NCBI GenBank assembly: GCA_029449245.1
Contig: JANATF010000015.1
Location: forward strand, 682,001 to 746,000
Reading direction: 5' to 3'
DNA length: 64,000 bases
From: Mortierella alpina
Taxonomy: Eukaryota > Mortierellomycota > Mortierellomycetes > Mortierellales > Mortierellaceae
This document shows positions 35,002-47,344 of the stretch, piece after piece (position 1 is the first letter of the stretch; every line of letters starts with the position of its first letter). The position numbers and the translations under genes were made by a program. The notes under the pieces were generated by a model that saw only the letters and a list, made by a program, of their open reading frames with translations, searched no databases and was not told where the DNA came from.

Positions 35002-38000
35002 TTACTCTTCTAGGACTAGCTCGGCTTCTTGTGGAGGCATCTTCGGCTCTGATTCTCCAGCAGATGGCTCGCCTGCAATATCATCCTTCTTTGGCACCCC
35101 ACTCAGCCGACCAACAGCTGCAGCCATGCTCATCAGTGTTTTTCCCGCGGCGCGAATGTTCAAAGGAGGTGTCGGCTCGCCCACAACGCCCCTTTGTGTC
35201 AAGAGCTGTATCTGCATTCTGGTCAACCCATGTGCGTTTTGAATATTGGTGCCCGTTGTGTTCAAGGAAGCGTGCGGCGAGCTCCATTTCAGGTTCAAAT
35301 GGGGCTTGCCATCGTTTTCCGTCAGCCGCCACATGCGAACCATCGGTACATCATTGCATGTTGCCAGATAGCTACCAGTGTCAGTGTCTCTCCAAGCAAG
35401 TCCGTTGATGGGTTTATCGACGTCGTTGATAGTTGATAGGCAGTCGCCCAATATAGCATCCCAGAGCCGCACAGTACCATCTTCGCTACAAGAGGCAATC
35501 CATTGACCACTACGCGAGTATGCCACAGTCCAAACCTCTGCTCTATGTCCTGTCAAAACTAAAGTGGATAAACCGCTTTCGACGTTCCATATCCGCACGG
35601 TCTTGTCCCTACCGCCTGATGCGATCTGATGGCCGCTTGGTGAATACGCCACGCTCACAACGCCCTCTGAATGGCCGGCCATTACTGACACTAGTGCACC
35701 GGTCTGCGCGTCCCAGAGCCGCACAGTCTTGTCGTTACTACCTGAGGCAAGCTGAAGACCGTCTAGAGAGTACACCACGCTTTGAACAGAATCGGTATGT
35801 GAAGTCAAAATGAGCTCCAAAGCTCCAGTTTGCGCATCCCAGAGCCGTACAGTGGTGTCTTCGCTGCCAGAGGCCAACTGATGACCGCTTGGTGAATACA
35901 CCACGCTCCAAAGAATATCCGTATGCCCATTTAACATGAGTTTCAAAGCTCCGGTTTGCGCGTCCCAAAGCCGCACAGACTTGCCGCCACCAATGGAAGC
36001 AAGGTGGTTTCCTACTGGCGAGTACACCACATTCAAAACATTGCCTGTGTGTCCAGTCAGAACGGGTCCGGAAGCTCCAGTGTGCGCATCCCAAAGCCGT
36101 ACCGTTCCGTCGGAGCTTCCTGAGGCGATCTGAGTCCCGCTTGGCGACCACGCTATACACCTTACAAGACTGGTATGTCCGCTTCTGGTTGAATCTGATG
36201 TACCACCTCGTGCGTCCCACAGCCGAATCGTGCGATCCTCGCTCGCTGAAGCAATTTGATGGCCACTTGGTGAATATAACACTGTTCGAATGAGTTTGGA
36301 GTGACCAGTCAAAATAGGTCCAGGCATGCCGGTTTGTGGGTCCCAGAGGCGCACTGTCTTGTCTGCACTCCCTGAGGCGATTTGATGGCCACTGGGCGAA
36401 TACACTACGCTGTTGACACAATGTGAATGACCAGTCAAGGTAAATCCAAGAGAACCTGTTTGAGTGTCCCAGAGTCGCACCGTCTTGTCTTTACTCCCTG
36501 AGGCGATTTGATGGCCATTTGGTGAATATACCAGAGTGAGAGCACTAGCAGTATGTCCAGTCAAGATAGGGCCAGGTGCGCCGGTTTGCGCGTCCCAGAG
36601 TCGCACTATGTTGTCCCCGCATCCTGTGGCGATTTGGTGACCATCGGGAGAAAACGCCAAGCTGACAATCATGCTGGGGTCGGTGAGGCTAAGGCCAAGT
36701 GCACCAGTTTGCGTGTCGCAGAGGCGTACTACTCCGTCCTGGCTGTAGGAAGCGACTTGATGGCCGACCGGCGAGAACAGCACAGTTTTAACCACATCGG
36801 TAACATGGATGGTAAGAACGGTCGCGCCGGTTCGAGAGTCCCAAAGCCGTACTGTCTTGTCAGCGCTGCCCGAAGCGATCTGATGGCCGTCAAATGAGTA
36901 TGCCACAGCATTAAGATAGCTTGTATGGCCGAGCAGTGTGTTGGTTTTGGTCCATGTTACATCATACACGACAATCGAGTAGTCGTACAAGCCCGCTACT
37001 AATGACTTTCCATCCGGTGAGTATGCAACGCACATCACTCTGCTGTCTTCCTTCAGATATGGCCATTCGCCAAACCGTACGCCAGTCATCTGCGAATCGC
37101 TCAGGTCGGCGTGACGGAGCCAGATGTTGGAAAAGTTGACCATTCTCAGATCCGATCCTTGCAGCTGCGCCCCTTCAAACATCCCAAAGCTCAAGTCCGC
37201 CCCTGGAATCCGAATCCCTCTCAGGTCTGCTTCTGCGAACTGTATTCCTGCTCTGACAAGTATTGTGATCGCATTGGATGCCGCAATACGCCCGCCTTTG
37301 TCGGTCTTGGAGTGCTCGATCATCATCAAAAGCTGTTCCTTGAAGGAAGGCTCTTGCTGCACACGCTCGGCCAGAAATTGCAGGATCGACGGCTCTTCCA
37401 CGAAACTCCTCCACCTCAACGGCCCGTCGAGCATTGCTTGCCGTGTTGTGAGGTCACACTCCTCTGCTGCCGTCTCTCCGACAAAGCTGAACATGGAGTC
37501 CACACTGCTTCGACGAGTCACACTTGGTCCTGAAAGAGAAGGTGAGCACCCTTGCGGGTCAAACACGGCGCGTGTGAAGCAGTATTCCAAGAGTGATTTG
37601 TGCACAAAGCGATATTGGTTGCCATTGCGTGCCAACGGACAGGCTTCACGCAAGAGTCGACTCTCATCTTCGCGGCTAAAGAACTCGGCCTTCCATGTGT
37701 TTCCATCCCTGAAGCGCGAGTACTCGACGATCGGGTGACCTGCCTGCTCCTTGTACATTGCTGCTGCCAATCGCTTCAAAAAGTCGATCCCGTTCGCTGT
37801 GAAACCTTCGTCTACGATAGTATCAAAGGCCGCCCTCGTCCGTGGACTCAGGTCTCGACCTCCTACTCGCTTCTTGCCGCGCTCCAACCAATGCTCGACA
37901 AACCGATCATAGAGTCCCACACGCGTAATGCTGAATTCCGATAGCTCTTGCGTCTTGTCTATATCAACAAACCCAGGAAGCACATCCAAGGAGAGCGTCA

Positions 38001-40677
38001 ATAGAAATGGATTCTTGATCAGATCCATCAAACTGGGGATTCTATCGAGTGCTGCAAGATAGGACTTGGCACGCCATGGTGGTTTGACGAGAGTGACATA
38101 TCGGTGGATGTAGTCGTGGATCTGGTCTGTAGAGAACGGGACAATGACGACCTCCTGAAGTTGATCACTGTCCGCTTCAGTTGATGAGACGGTATCGGTC
38201 GAAGGCTGAAAGCGATCTTTGTAGTCGTGACCAAGGTGCTCACTCCGGCAACTGATCACCATCTTGACCTTCCACTGACCATCTCCGTTCAAGTTGTTGC
38301 TTGCATAGAGGTTGTAAATCTGCTGACACTCGTCGTATCCATCGCAAATAAGTGTGAAGCGACGATTGCGTTTGAGTTCTCGAATCTGGGGCTCTAAGAA
38401 GTCGCAACGACGGAGATGCTTGGCAATCAGGTCCTTTTCCGGATTGTCGATGGATGGCAGGTGGATGAAGAGAGGTATAGAGTCTTCGTCGCTATTGTAG
38501 CGGGTCCATAGAGCACATTCGAGTTCCTGATTGAATGTCGACTTTCCAGCACCAGAATCGCCCAGTAGAAGGAACACTTGTGAGTCGCTCTTGAGGAACT
38601 TGTTCATGTTCTCCATCAGATCGAATGAGGCACTGTCTGGTGCTTGTCGATTTGCCTTGGCACAAGGAGGAATGTACACGGCTTTAGCCCGGTCCTTGAG
38701 TTGACTTTTCCTCAGTCGGCGCAGGTCCTCCTCGACATCTGGAATGTCCTGTGCACGGGTGAGCAGTGTTGAAGTCAACGGTGTCTGCAGAGCTGCCTCA
38801 AGCGGGAAGGAACTTGGTGCCTCCATATGCGCACGATACAGCTCCTGTCTTCCTCCATCGCCGCTCTTCTCCAGATCTTTCAGCACAATCAGTGCATACT
38901 CGCTGATATCCCTGTTTGGCAGCGCACTGAGCCGCTTCAACACTGTGAGAATCCACTTCTTGCTGCTGGCTTGCTGTCCCCACTCTGCATCGTTCTTGTA
39001 TAGCTCACATAGGAAATCGATTGCCTGCTGCCTTGTGCTGTTGTCCCAAAGTGGATTGGCTGCAACCTCTCCAAGTCGCTGGCATACCCCAAGTTGAAAC
39101 GCAGCATCACGACGGCATGGCGCCTCGCAGACCAGCCGTTTGAACTTGGAAAACTGACCGTCGCGGATGAAGGCATCAGATCCACGCAGAGCCGGGTACC
39201 ATGCACATTTATGGCTGAAACTGAGGCCCTCCTTAAGACTGTCCAAAAGTCCTGTTCCACCCTCAACCAGCTCCACTGCCGCGGCAACACCCTTGACCCC
39301 GGTCTTCACGATCTGATAGGCACCCACGAGACCCTCCTGTAGATCCTCCAAGCCGTCGAGTAACTTGTTCAGATCCAGACCCTTGACTGCACTCACTACC
39401 CCTGAGATCCCAGAGACCATGACGCGTGCACGCCGCAGCACTGACTGCAGAGGAGACTCGTCATCAGGGATGTACTGCAGTGCTTGATACGCATACGCAG
39501 CATGGTAGACGAGATACAGATCTGAGTTGTCTTTTAGACCATCCAAGTATTGAGACAGCGGCTCATGCAACTCTTCACGGCTCAGACCCTTGACGTTGCA
39601 ATCGGCCATTGCATCCAGGACACTCGACACTGCCTTTACCAGCGCATAGAGGTCGGTGCTCGACTGTTGATGAGTGATTTGTAGGCGGTTGCTGAGGGCT
39701 TTCAAGATGCTGACGAGATCTGCGAGGAGTAGGTGGCCACCTTGCGCATTCTGGATCAAATGTGCCAACCCGTCCAGCAGTCCAAACTCGAGCAGAGTGG
39801 CCTTCTCAAAGCTGACGAGAAAGTGGTCGACCAGCTTCCGGTAGCTGGTTTGAGTGAGCACGGGAGCAAGACTCACAATCTCCGCTATAGCTTCTCGCTC
39901 TTTCATGTCATCATCCATGAACTCTGCAATCAACTTTCCAGTAAGAGAACGGAGCCGGTTTTGCTCATCTGCTTCGTCTGCCATAGTCTGTATCCAGGAT
40001 CGTTCAATCTCATCAAGGGTCTCGTCCATGGCTGTGGCAGTGTCAGGTGCCGATGTGGTCTTGGAAAGCAAGGCGAGGCAGTAGACCAGTTGAGGAGTAC
40101 TGCTAATGCGTGCATCCGACGCAGGCAGTTTGGGCTTGGAGAGCCGCACGCTCACGTCGCGAATGAATATCTCTGGCGGAATATGGGCGATTTTACTCAC
40201 CAGCTTGTTGTTGCTTCCTTGATGTGGCTGGCCTGGAGTGAGAGCCGGCGTGCTGCGAAAGGAAAAGTGATGACGGAGATGAGTGTCGTACCAACATCCA
40301 AACCCCGAGGAGGAAAAACAAACCACAAGTAGAGTTTTTTTGGATCTCGGATTTCTCATTTACCTCCACTTTTCAGCCTTTTTGAAGCTGCTCTTGGCTT
40401 TGGTGGCATTTTGCAAGCGTTCCCACAGCTTCCCGTGCTCGTTAAAAATGGAGGCGACATTCTCGCACAGATCTTGATCCTCAGCAGACAAAGATGGATC
40501 CAGAGTCTTTCTCACACCGTGCTCCATAGCAGAGAGTATCGTGCTGACATTGCCACTCAACAGGAGCAGAGCATTTGGATTGCTGATACTCTGCGCAAAT
40601 GTGAGAAATAGACCTGCTATCTCGATGATTTCTTGCAGTGGGAGAGAGTTACGCGACCACAAGTGTGAATCAATCAT
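35002..40677 (-). CDS. NLR-like NACHT-pentapeptide-WD40 protein, copy D
   Basis: 1854 residues: exon 1 40364-40677, exon 2 35002-40252. The NACHT motifs, pentapeptide segment and 14 WD blades are intact. Copy-specific variation concentrates in the blade loops (blade 6 SHCVNSV, blade 7 SKLIRTV, blade 11 TDSVQSV). The tail matches copy B. Exon 1 resembles copy C more than A or B (NATKAKSSFKKAEKW), as expected for a mosaic history. Upstream, the leader-intron acceptor CCAG seen in the other copies reads CTAT, so leader splicing may be altered. Nothing disrupts the main frame. Confidence 0.87.
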
Positions 40678-41177
40678 CTCGCCGACAGCTTGGGTTAACT
40701 AGGCATAGGAGTTCAGATGTCAATGCTCTCGATCATGATCGCGTTTTCAAAGATGCCTGTGCTCATACTTACAGCGACTGATGAATGGTGGTATACAACA
40801 GATGATATAGGGCACTTGTGTCTTCAGCAGATTCGTGGTAGGTCTCTCAGGGGTAAGCGTGGTGAAGACGAGAGGGGGAAAGTGAAGACGAGTGGGAAGG
40901 CAAAAGAATGAAAGAGCTTTGAAAATTAACGGTGGCCTTCTTGTTGCACAAGAAAAGCGTGACGTTGGAACATGGAAAGACCTCATGTTGCTCTATACTG
41001 GTTGAGGTCGACTCTACTTGGCACCGCAATGAACTCTTTTTTCATTGCAGAGAACGTTTCTGCAGCGGCCCTTTTGTTGCTTATAGTGATTGGCATGATG
41101 ATCATCGTCGTTCAGCATGTCTGTTAATATACTTGCTCTCGTTGCTACGATACCCTTATATTCCCGCGATAGCTGTC
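40678..41177 (-). promoter_or_regulatory. Promoter and leader of NLR copy D
   Basis: 500 bp homologous to the other NLR leaders. The leader donor GTAAGTATG is intact, but the usual acceptor CCAG is changed to CTAT, and a TAA interrupts the frame after TGCCTAGT. Translation therefore must start at 40677. The far end contains the 3' flank of the decayed unit. Confidence 0.5.
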
Positions 41178-42735
41178 CTACTCTTCTATGGCAAGCTAAG
41201 CATCCTTCCGATAAACTTCTGGGTCAGCTTCTCCAGCAAATGGCTCATATGCAAGAACATCCAGAACGTTCTTCATCCGTACCGTAGTCAGTCGACCTAT
41301 AGTAGGAGCCATGCTCATCAGCTTTTCATCCGCGGTGCATTCTCAAGGGAGAGCCGGCTTGCCTACAATGCCCCCGCGGGTTAAGAGCTGGATCTGCATC
41401 CTGCTCAAACCATGTGCGTTACGTATATTGGTGCCCATGGTGTTCAAGTAAGCGTGCGGCGAGCTCCATTGTAGGCTCAAAATGCGGTTTGCTGTCTTTC
41501 CTTGTCGCCTGCCACATGCGAACCGTCGCTCCGCCGTTGCCGATTGCAAGATAATTACCGGCGTCAGAGTCTCTCCAAGCAAGCCAATTGATGGATTGAT
41601 CGACGTCGTTCATACTTGTTAAGCAGTCGCCCGATATAGCTTCCCAGGGCCGGTTTCTACCATGTTCGCTACAAGATGCTATCCTTTGACCACTACGCGA
41701 GTATGCCACAGTCCAAACCTCTGCTCTAGGATCAATCTAAACCAATGTGCACGCGCGACTTTCAACGTCCCATATCCGCACGATCGTATCCATACTGCCT
41801 GTAGCAATCTGATGGGCGCTTGGTGAATACGCCACACTCACAACTGCACTTGAATGGCCGGCCAGTACTAACACTAGTGCTCCGGTCTGTACGTCCCAGA
41901 GCCGCACAGTCTTGTCCCAACTACCTGAGGCAAGCGGTAGTCCGTCTGGAGAGTACGCCACGCTTTGAACAGTATCGGTATGTCCAGTCAGAATGAGCTT
42001 CAACTCCGGTTTGCGCGTCCTAGAGCCGCACTATGTTGTCCCCGCATCCCAAGGCGATTTGTTGACCGTAGGGAGAAAACGTTCGGGCTCAAAATCATGC
42101 TGGGTCGGCGAAGCTGAGGCCAAGTGCACCGGTTTGCGTGTCCCTGAGCCGTACCACCCCGTTCCAGCTGCGGGAAGCGACGATGGCCGACTGGTGAGAA
42201 CAGCACAGTTTCAACTAGCTTCAACTCCATGGGTAGCATCGATAGTAAGAACGGTCGCGCGGGACCCAAAGGCGTACCGTCTTGCTAGCACTGCCCGAAG
42301 CGATCTGACACAGAATTCACAGGGAGGTCTCGCCAGAAAGTCATCGACCCGATATCCTTTTGAGCACTATACAGCGCAGATCACCAGGGGCTGGTCAATG
42401 TGGCCATGGGGGTGGCTGCATTGGGCAAAGTATTTCAAAGCCGTATGGGTCGACGACCTTCTGGCGAGACCCCTCGCTTCTATGGCTGAGTAGTGCGTTG
42501 GCTTCGGTCCATGTCACCGTGCCATACACGACAATGGAGCTGCCCTCCAAGCCCACTGCGCATGCCTTCCCATCCGGTGAGTACGCAGCGCACATCCTTC
42601 TGCGGTCTTCCGCCAGATATGGCCATTCCATTCACCAAACCGCACGCCAGCCATCTGCGAATCGCCCAGGGCGGTCAGATGTTGAAAAGATCAGTTCCGC
42701 AGCTTGCAGCTGCCCCTCTTCAAACAATTCACTCC
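41178..42735 (-). pseudogene. Truncated, decayed NLR copy E (pentapeptide end, partial WD40, tail)
   Basis: The 3' end of an NLR unit only: from a remnant of the pentapeptide block (near 42640-42730) through WD blade 1 (WPYLAEDRRRMCAAYSPDG), parts of blades 3-4, then a jump to blades 11-14 and a tail. Homologous segments fall in different frames with stops between them, the middle blades are deleted, and a 146-bp inverted-repeat element sits where blade 2 should be. NACHT and N-terminal regions are absent. It abuts the duplicated family X pseudogene at about 42740. Confidence 0.85.
42326..42471. mobile_element. MITE-like 146-bp insertion with 25-bp terminal inverted repeats
   Basis: The left end GGTCTCGCCAGAAAG... 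(42326-42350) and the reverse complement of the right end (42447-42471) match at 23 of 25 positions. Intact NLR copies have no counterpart of the interior; they run directly from CACAGAATTAACAGG to TCTTGTATGG. No coding capacity and no clear target-site duplication is seen. It could also be a single-copy hairpin-forming insertion; a genome-wide search would decide. Confidence 0.6.
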
Positions 42736-42744
42736 ACCGTTCAT

Positions 42745-45700
42745 TCTTGCAGTTCATCTTGACCTCCAATCCTTTTGGTCCTTGCCCGCAATGACAGAGT
42801 TCGACCGCACGGCATCAAGTACCATCCGATCCTCATTGTGGACATTGTCCATGTAGAGCTGCTAACACTCACTCTGCGATCAGGACTACCATCCATCGGA
42901 GCCAATGATGTCGTCGAGTCGCGTGCAACGACTCGCTCGCAGCAGCCAGCGAAGACTAAACCCACCACCGGGAATTCTGTTCCTCTGAACTGGGCTTTGG
43001 AACGAGAACTGGCCCGAGCCTTCACGGGGTCATCCTCCACACCTTCTTAACCACGCGTATCAGAGCTCTCGTCACTGGAAGACGATGTTGAAGATGCGGA
43101 TGAGCATTAAGAACTGGTGTACAGTGATGAAGACGTGTTTGTAGATATGGATGCGGAGGTGGATGTAGACGCAGATGAGGATGTGTTCGGCGAGCGCGAA
43201 ATTGATCTAGATATCCATCGTCAACAAGCGATCATGGACACGGTTAATGAGAATACGGACCACGGAGAAGGTAGAGGGGGTGAAGGAGAAAGACAACCAC
43301 GAGCCGCTGCTGAATGTCAAGGATGCAGTGCAGGAAGCTACAGAACAGACGAAACCAGCAGCTGCACCCATCGCAACGGAACCAGAGAAAGTTAACCCCA
43401 AGGAGCAGCAAGTGGTGACAACATCAGCGGCGACATTGGCAGCGACGACGAGCCATGAAGAGCCACAAACAGAGCAAATAAAGGCATTCGCCAACCATCA
43501 AAATGTCCTCGCCCGCGTCAAGGCATGAGTTCATCGACCGCCTTCCGCCTTAGAGTTCAATAGCGCTCAAGGACGACGAAGACACATGTTCCGGCCCTGT
43601 CACCTTCATGGACGTTCTGGAGCGTCGAGGCAAGGAGATCCTGTTGAAACGCTATCACTGGATGGATGCAGTTTACCCAAGGCTCTTCTACATCCTCCCC
43701 TTCGTGGACACGGCACCCGAGTCTGAAAACGCGACATCCGACCTAGGCAAGCCCCTCACATTTGCAGACTTCCGGATCCACTTTTTTTGCGATTGCGGAG
43801 ACATAAAAAGAGTTCAGCTCGAACTTTGTCTCGCACTGCAAGTGGAAGGACATGCCCAAGGGTTATTCCATCAAGGTCGAAGAGGAGAGCCAAGTGATTG
43901 CAGAGTACGGCGACTATTTGATGGCAGTCCTCGAGATCCTCATGTACGGCGCCCATGTCGACGGGATGCGCCAGCTCCTTGCACAAACGGATCCCATGCT
44001 ACAGAGAGGATTCTAGCTCTCGGTCAAGTTCTTGGAGTCCAAGGGTATCACTTCCGCCAAACGGTTGATGATGGAAAAGTCACCACAATCACTGGAGGAG
44101 GTCGCACCCGTCCCAGCTCTGGACTCGAAACAGCTGAGACGATTCGTGGGCAGCTACCTCCATATCGCCCAGGGCATTCGGTGCATCGGAGGCATGCACC
44201 CGTACCTGACGCCAGAACGGGACGTGCGCTGGGTGAGTCTGACGCACTGGGTAGCCATGTCCGGTCATGAAGAGTTGGCTGAAGCCATGGATATTTCCAA
44301 CCACCCAGCCTCATCTGTTTGCAAGTTTGACACCGAGACGGGAGCGTTCCGTGCAGAGATCAAGATACCGAGCGAGCGCGAGATTTCTACAAATTGGCAG
44401 AAAAGTTGAAGACGGTCTGTGTCCTGCGACTGTTTCTGGACTGGACCTTGACCCTGGAGGACGAGGATGAACTCTGTGAGGCGATCCCCAAATTCCAAGC
44501 GCCCGTTGTCAAACTCATGGTTCGAACGGACCCTAATCCGTCCGAGGGTGCGCCAGGGTTCGGGATCGGCTACTCGGATGTGATCCTGGCAACGCTCGCG
44601 AACAGGAAGATTGAGGCCTTTGCAATGAGTTAACGGAATGAGGACCTGAGGGCGTTCTATGGTCATGACGAACGGCTCACGATGAACTCCTCTCTCTCGG
44701 ACAGTCTTGCCCGCTTCCAGTGGGACCCACACACGGAACAATTGATGTTGGAGCTCGGGGTCACGGACCTTGTCGTCGTCAGGTACGCGATTCGGGGACT
44801 GCACCGACTGTCGCGACTCAACTTGCGGATCGAACCATTGGGAGAATGTCGACATTACGTTTATCGAACCTGGACAACCTGGAAGCGAGATTGAGGACAA
44901 GCAAGAACTACGACTCAGGTAAACCTGGCGCCGTTCTTTGAGAGCCGCAAATGCCAGGACAAGATCAAATCCAGTTGTCAACGACGCAGGAACGGTAGTT
45001 TGTTTTTTCCAACAAAGTCCTTGACGCAGGTCACGCTCACGTATTCGTATTCGTATGCGCGGGACTGGAACAGGATTCGGGATATTCTCAAACAGAACAA
45101 GGGCCTTTGCACGTTGGAACTCTGGAACGACCCACCGGTCGATGACGCGAGCCAGATCTTTGAGACGTACAAGTCCCTGATGGCGAACCACCCAAAGCTG
45201 ACAAAGTTCCACGTCAAGATGAAGCATATGCGAGGAGGCGCGAGCGATTTCAGTTGGACGGGGGTCTCGGGCCCTGCTGCGAACATGTCGGTCCGGCTGA
45301 GCGTCTCGAGTCAGGACAAGGTCGTGTCTGTCATTCAAAAGTACGCCACCTCCTTGTCGTCTCTGAACGTCGAGAGCCCGTCTGTCCAGGATGTGTCTGT
45401 TCTTGAGAAGGCACTCCGACCCAAGAAGGGACCGTTCAAGCTTCGACGGCTGATGGTGACAGGCACGGGCGAGATGCAGGCCGGAGCCTTGGAGGATCTC
45501 AAGCGGATTATGAAGAGGTCCTCTTTGGAGGTTCGATGGAGTGGAAATCGGACGATGTCAAGAAGGGTCTCAAGAGACCCAGTGAACTGCTACCGGCCAT
45601 TGCTCGCGCAGCCGAGTTTTTGGTCTCGATCCATACAAAGGTCACGTACATCTCCTTCTATGGCAAGGAAGCGCACACGTTCCTGGAGGATCTGGCCGAT

Positions 45701-46168
45701 AGCAAAGGTCTTGGGTCGTGCATGCCCAGGTTACAGGAACTGAGCATCTCGGGCGAGACCAGACAGAGACTGGTTCAGTACCGGTGGTTCCTGTCGTTGA
45801 TCCTGTACAAGTCGCGGCAGGGCCGTGATGCAGCTGGATCCAAGTCCCCACCGGAGGAGGTGTTGCCGCTGCGGTCGTTGTCGTTGTCGTTGTCGAATAT
45901 CGAGATCTCAGAGTTTGATTGGAACTTGCTTCTGGGCGCGGTTGATTTTAATGAGCTGGAGACGTTGAGGTTGGAGCAGACGAATCCGATGACGGGAGCG
46001 GTGCTGCACAGGATTGTGGAGGCGTTTTCGGAAAGGCGGAATCATTTGACCACGTTTGTGCTGAGGGCACCGGGGCTGTCCGTGTACGAGTCGGCAATGT
46101 ACCAGCAGGCCATGTTGAACAAGGCCAAGGGCGCGCGCGAGACCCCGCTGGTGATGATTAACGATTGA
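42745..46168 (+). pseudogene. Degenerate duplicate of family X member 1 (exon 2 only)
   Basis: Aligns along its whole length with 12845-16321, starting inside intron 1, so the N-terminal module of exon 1 is missing. Disabling changes versus the intact gene include a TCA-to-TAA stop in the acidic linker (about 43048), an inserted T near 43515, a TAG where the parent has CAG near 44015, a TAA near 44631 and several small indels. The last ~630 bp (45536-46168) remain open and close to the parent, so decay is recent or uneven. It is followed by the same 3' flank and NLR tail as at 16322 onward. Confidence 0.88.
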
Positions 46169-46286
46169 TGTGAGATATGCCTCTCATTTCATCCGTGGAA
46201 GTATTCTAAATAAAGAAAAAATAGACGATCGCCGTATCCATAAGTAGAAGCGATCTTCGTCGCTGTGTTTATCACTATAGATAACT

Positions 46287-47180
46287 TTACTCTTCTACGG
46301 CAAGTTCGTCATCCTTCGGAGAACCTTCTGGGTCAGCTTCTCCAGCAAATGGCTCGTCTGCAAGATCATCCAGAACGTCCTTCTTTGATGCCATTCGCAG
46401 CCGACCAACAGTAGTAGCCATTCTCATCAGCTTTTCACCTGCGGTGCGCATGCTCAAGGGAGGGGTCGGCTCGCCCACAATGCCCCTCTGTGTCAAGAGC
46501 TGGATCTGCATCCTGCTTAACCCGTGTACGTTTTGAATATTGGTGCCCATGGTGTTCAAGGAAGGGTGCGGCGAGCTCCGTCGCAGGTCGAAATGGGGCT
46601 TGCCGTCCTTCTCCGTCAACCGCCACATGCGAACTGTCGCTCCGTCGTTGCCGATTGCAAGATAACTACCAGCGTCAGTGTCTCTCCAAGCAAGCCAATT
46701 GATGGGTCGATTGATGTCGTTCATAGTTGTTAGGCAGTCGCCCGATACCGCATCCCAGAGCCGGACAGTACCATCTTCGCTACAAGAGGCAATCCTTTGA
46801 CCATTACGCGAGTATGCCACAGTCCAAACCTGTGCTGTATTGCCAACCAGAATCAAAGTGCATACGGCGTTCCACATCCGCGCGGCATTGTCCACACTAC
46901 CCGATGCAATCTGATGGCTGCTGGGTGAATACACCACGCTCGTAACGGCCTCTGAATGGCCGGCCAGTACTGGCACTAGTGCAGCGGTCTGCGCGTCCCA
47001 GAACCGCACAGTCTTGTCGCCGCCACCTGAGGCAAGCTAAAGGCCGTCAGGAGAGTACGCCCAGCTTAGATCATAACCGATATGTCCATTCAAAATGAGC
47101 TCCAAAGCTCCGGTTTGCGCATCCCAGAGCCGTACAGTGGTGTCGTAGCTGCCTGTGGCCAGTTGATGACGGTCAGTAAT
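46287..47180 (-). pseudogene. NLR C-terminal fragment F (last WD40 blades and tail)
   Basis: Encodes the equivalents of blades ~10-14 and an A-type tail almost identical to copy A (RMASKKDVLDDLADEPFAGEADPEG). A TAG at about 47036 replaces the Gln codon of the DGLQLASG motif. Homology ends near 47175 inside a WD blade, the right breakpoint of the segmental duplication. No NACHT or N-terminal portion. Confidence 0.88.
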
Positions 47181-47344
47181 GACCGTGCCATGATTTATAG
47201 CACCTCTCCCCGTAGCACATGGAAACTGGCGAGTGTTTGTTTTAGGTGGCGATCCCACTAGTTAGCTCGGCGAAGAACTCCAGCTCAAAGGGAAAGCAGG
47301 TTGTAGACTCATCCTCGTGTGTGTTTTCGAACGCGTTCTTTTAT

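Larger units (their letters stand above)
16440..42735 (-). repeat. Tandem array of ~6.2-kb NLR gene units
   Basis: Start codons of the four intact genes lie at 22139, 28316, 34504 and 40677, spacings of 6177, 6188 and 6173 bp. All units point the same way, share the intron position and phase, the leader intron and intergenic blocks. A fifth, truncated and decayed unit follows. The regularity indicates unequal crossing-over, not independent insertions. Confidence 0.9.

Noticed and set aside
45536-46168. Surviving 210-codon frame of the family X duplicate as an independent gene
   Set aside because: It starts mid-domain at an internal Met, lacks a promoter or exon 1 module, and is the undamaged end of a pseudogene.
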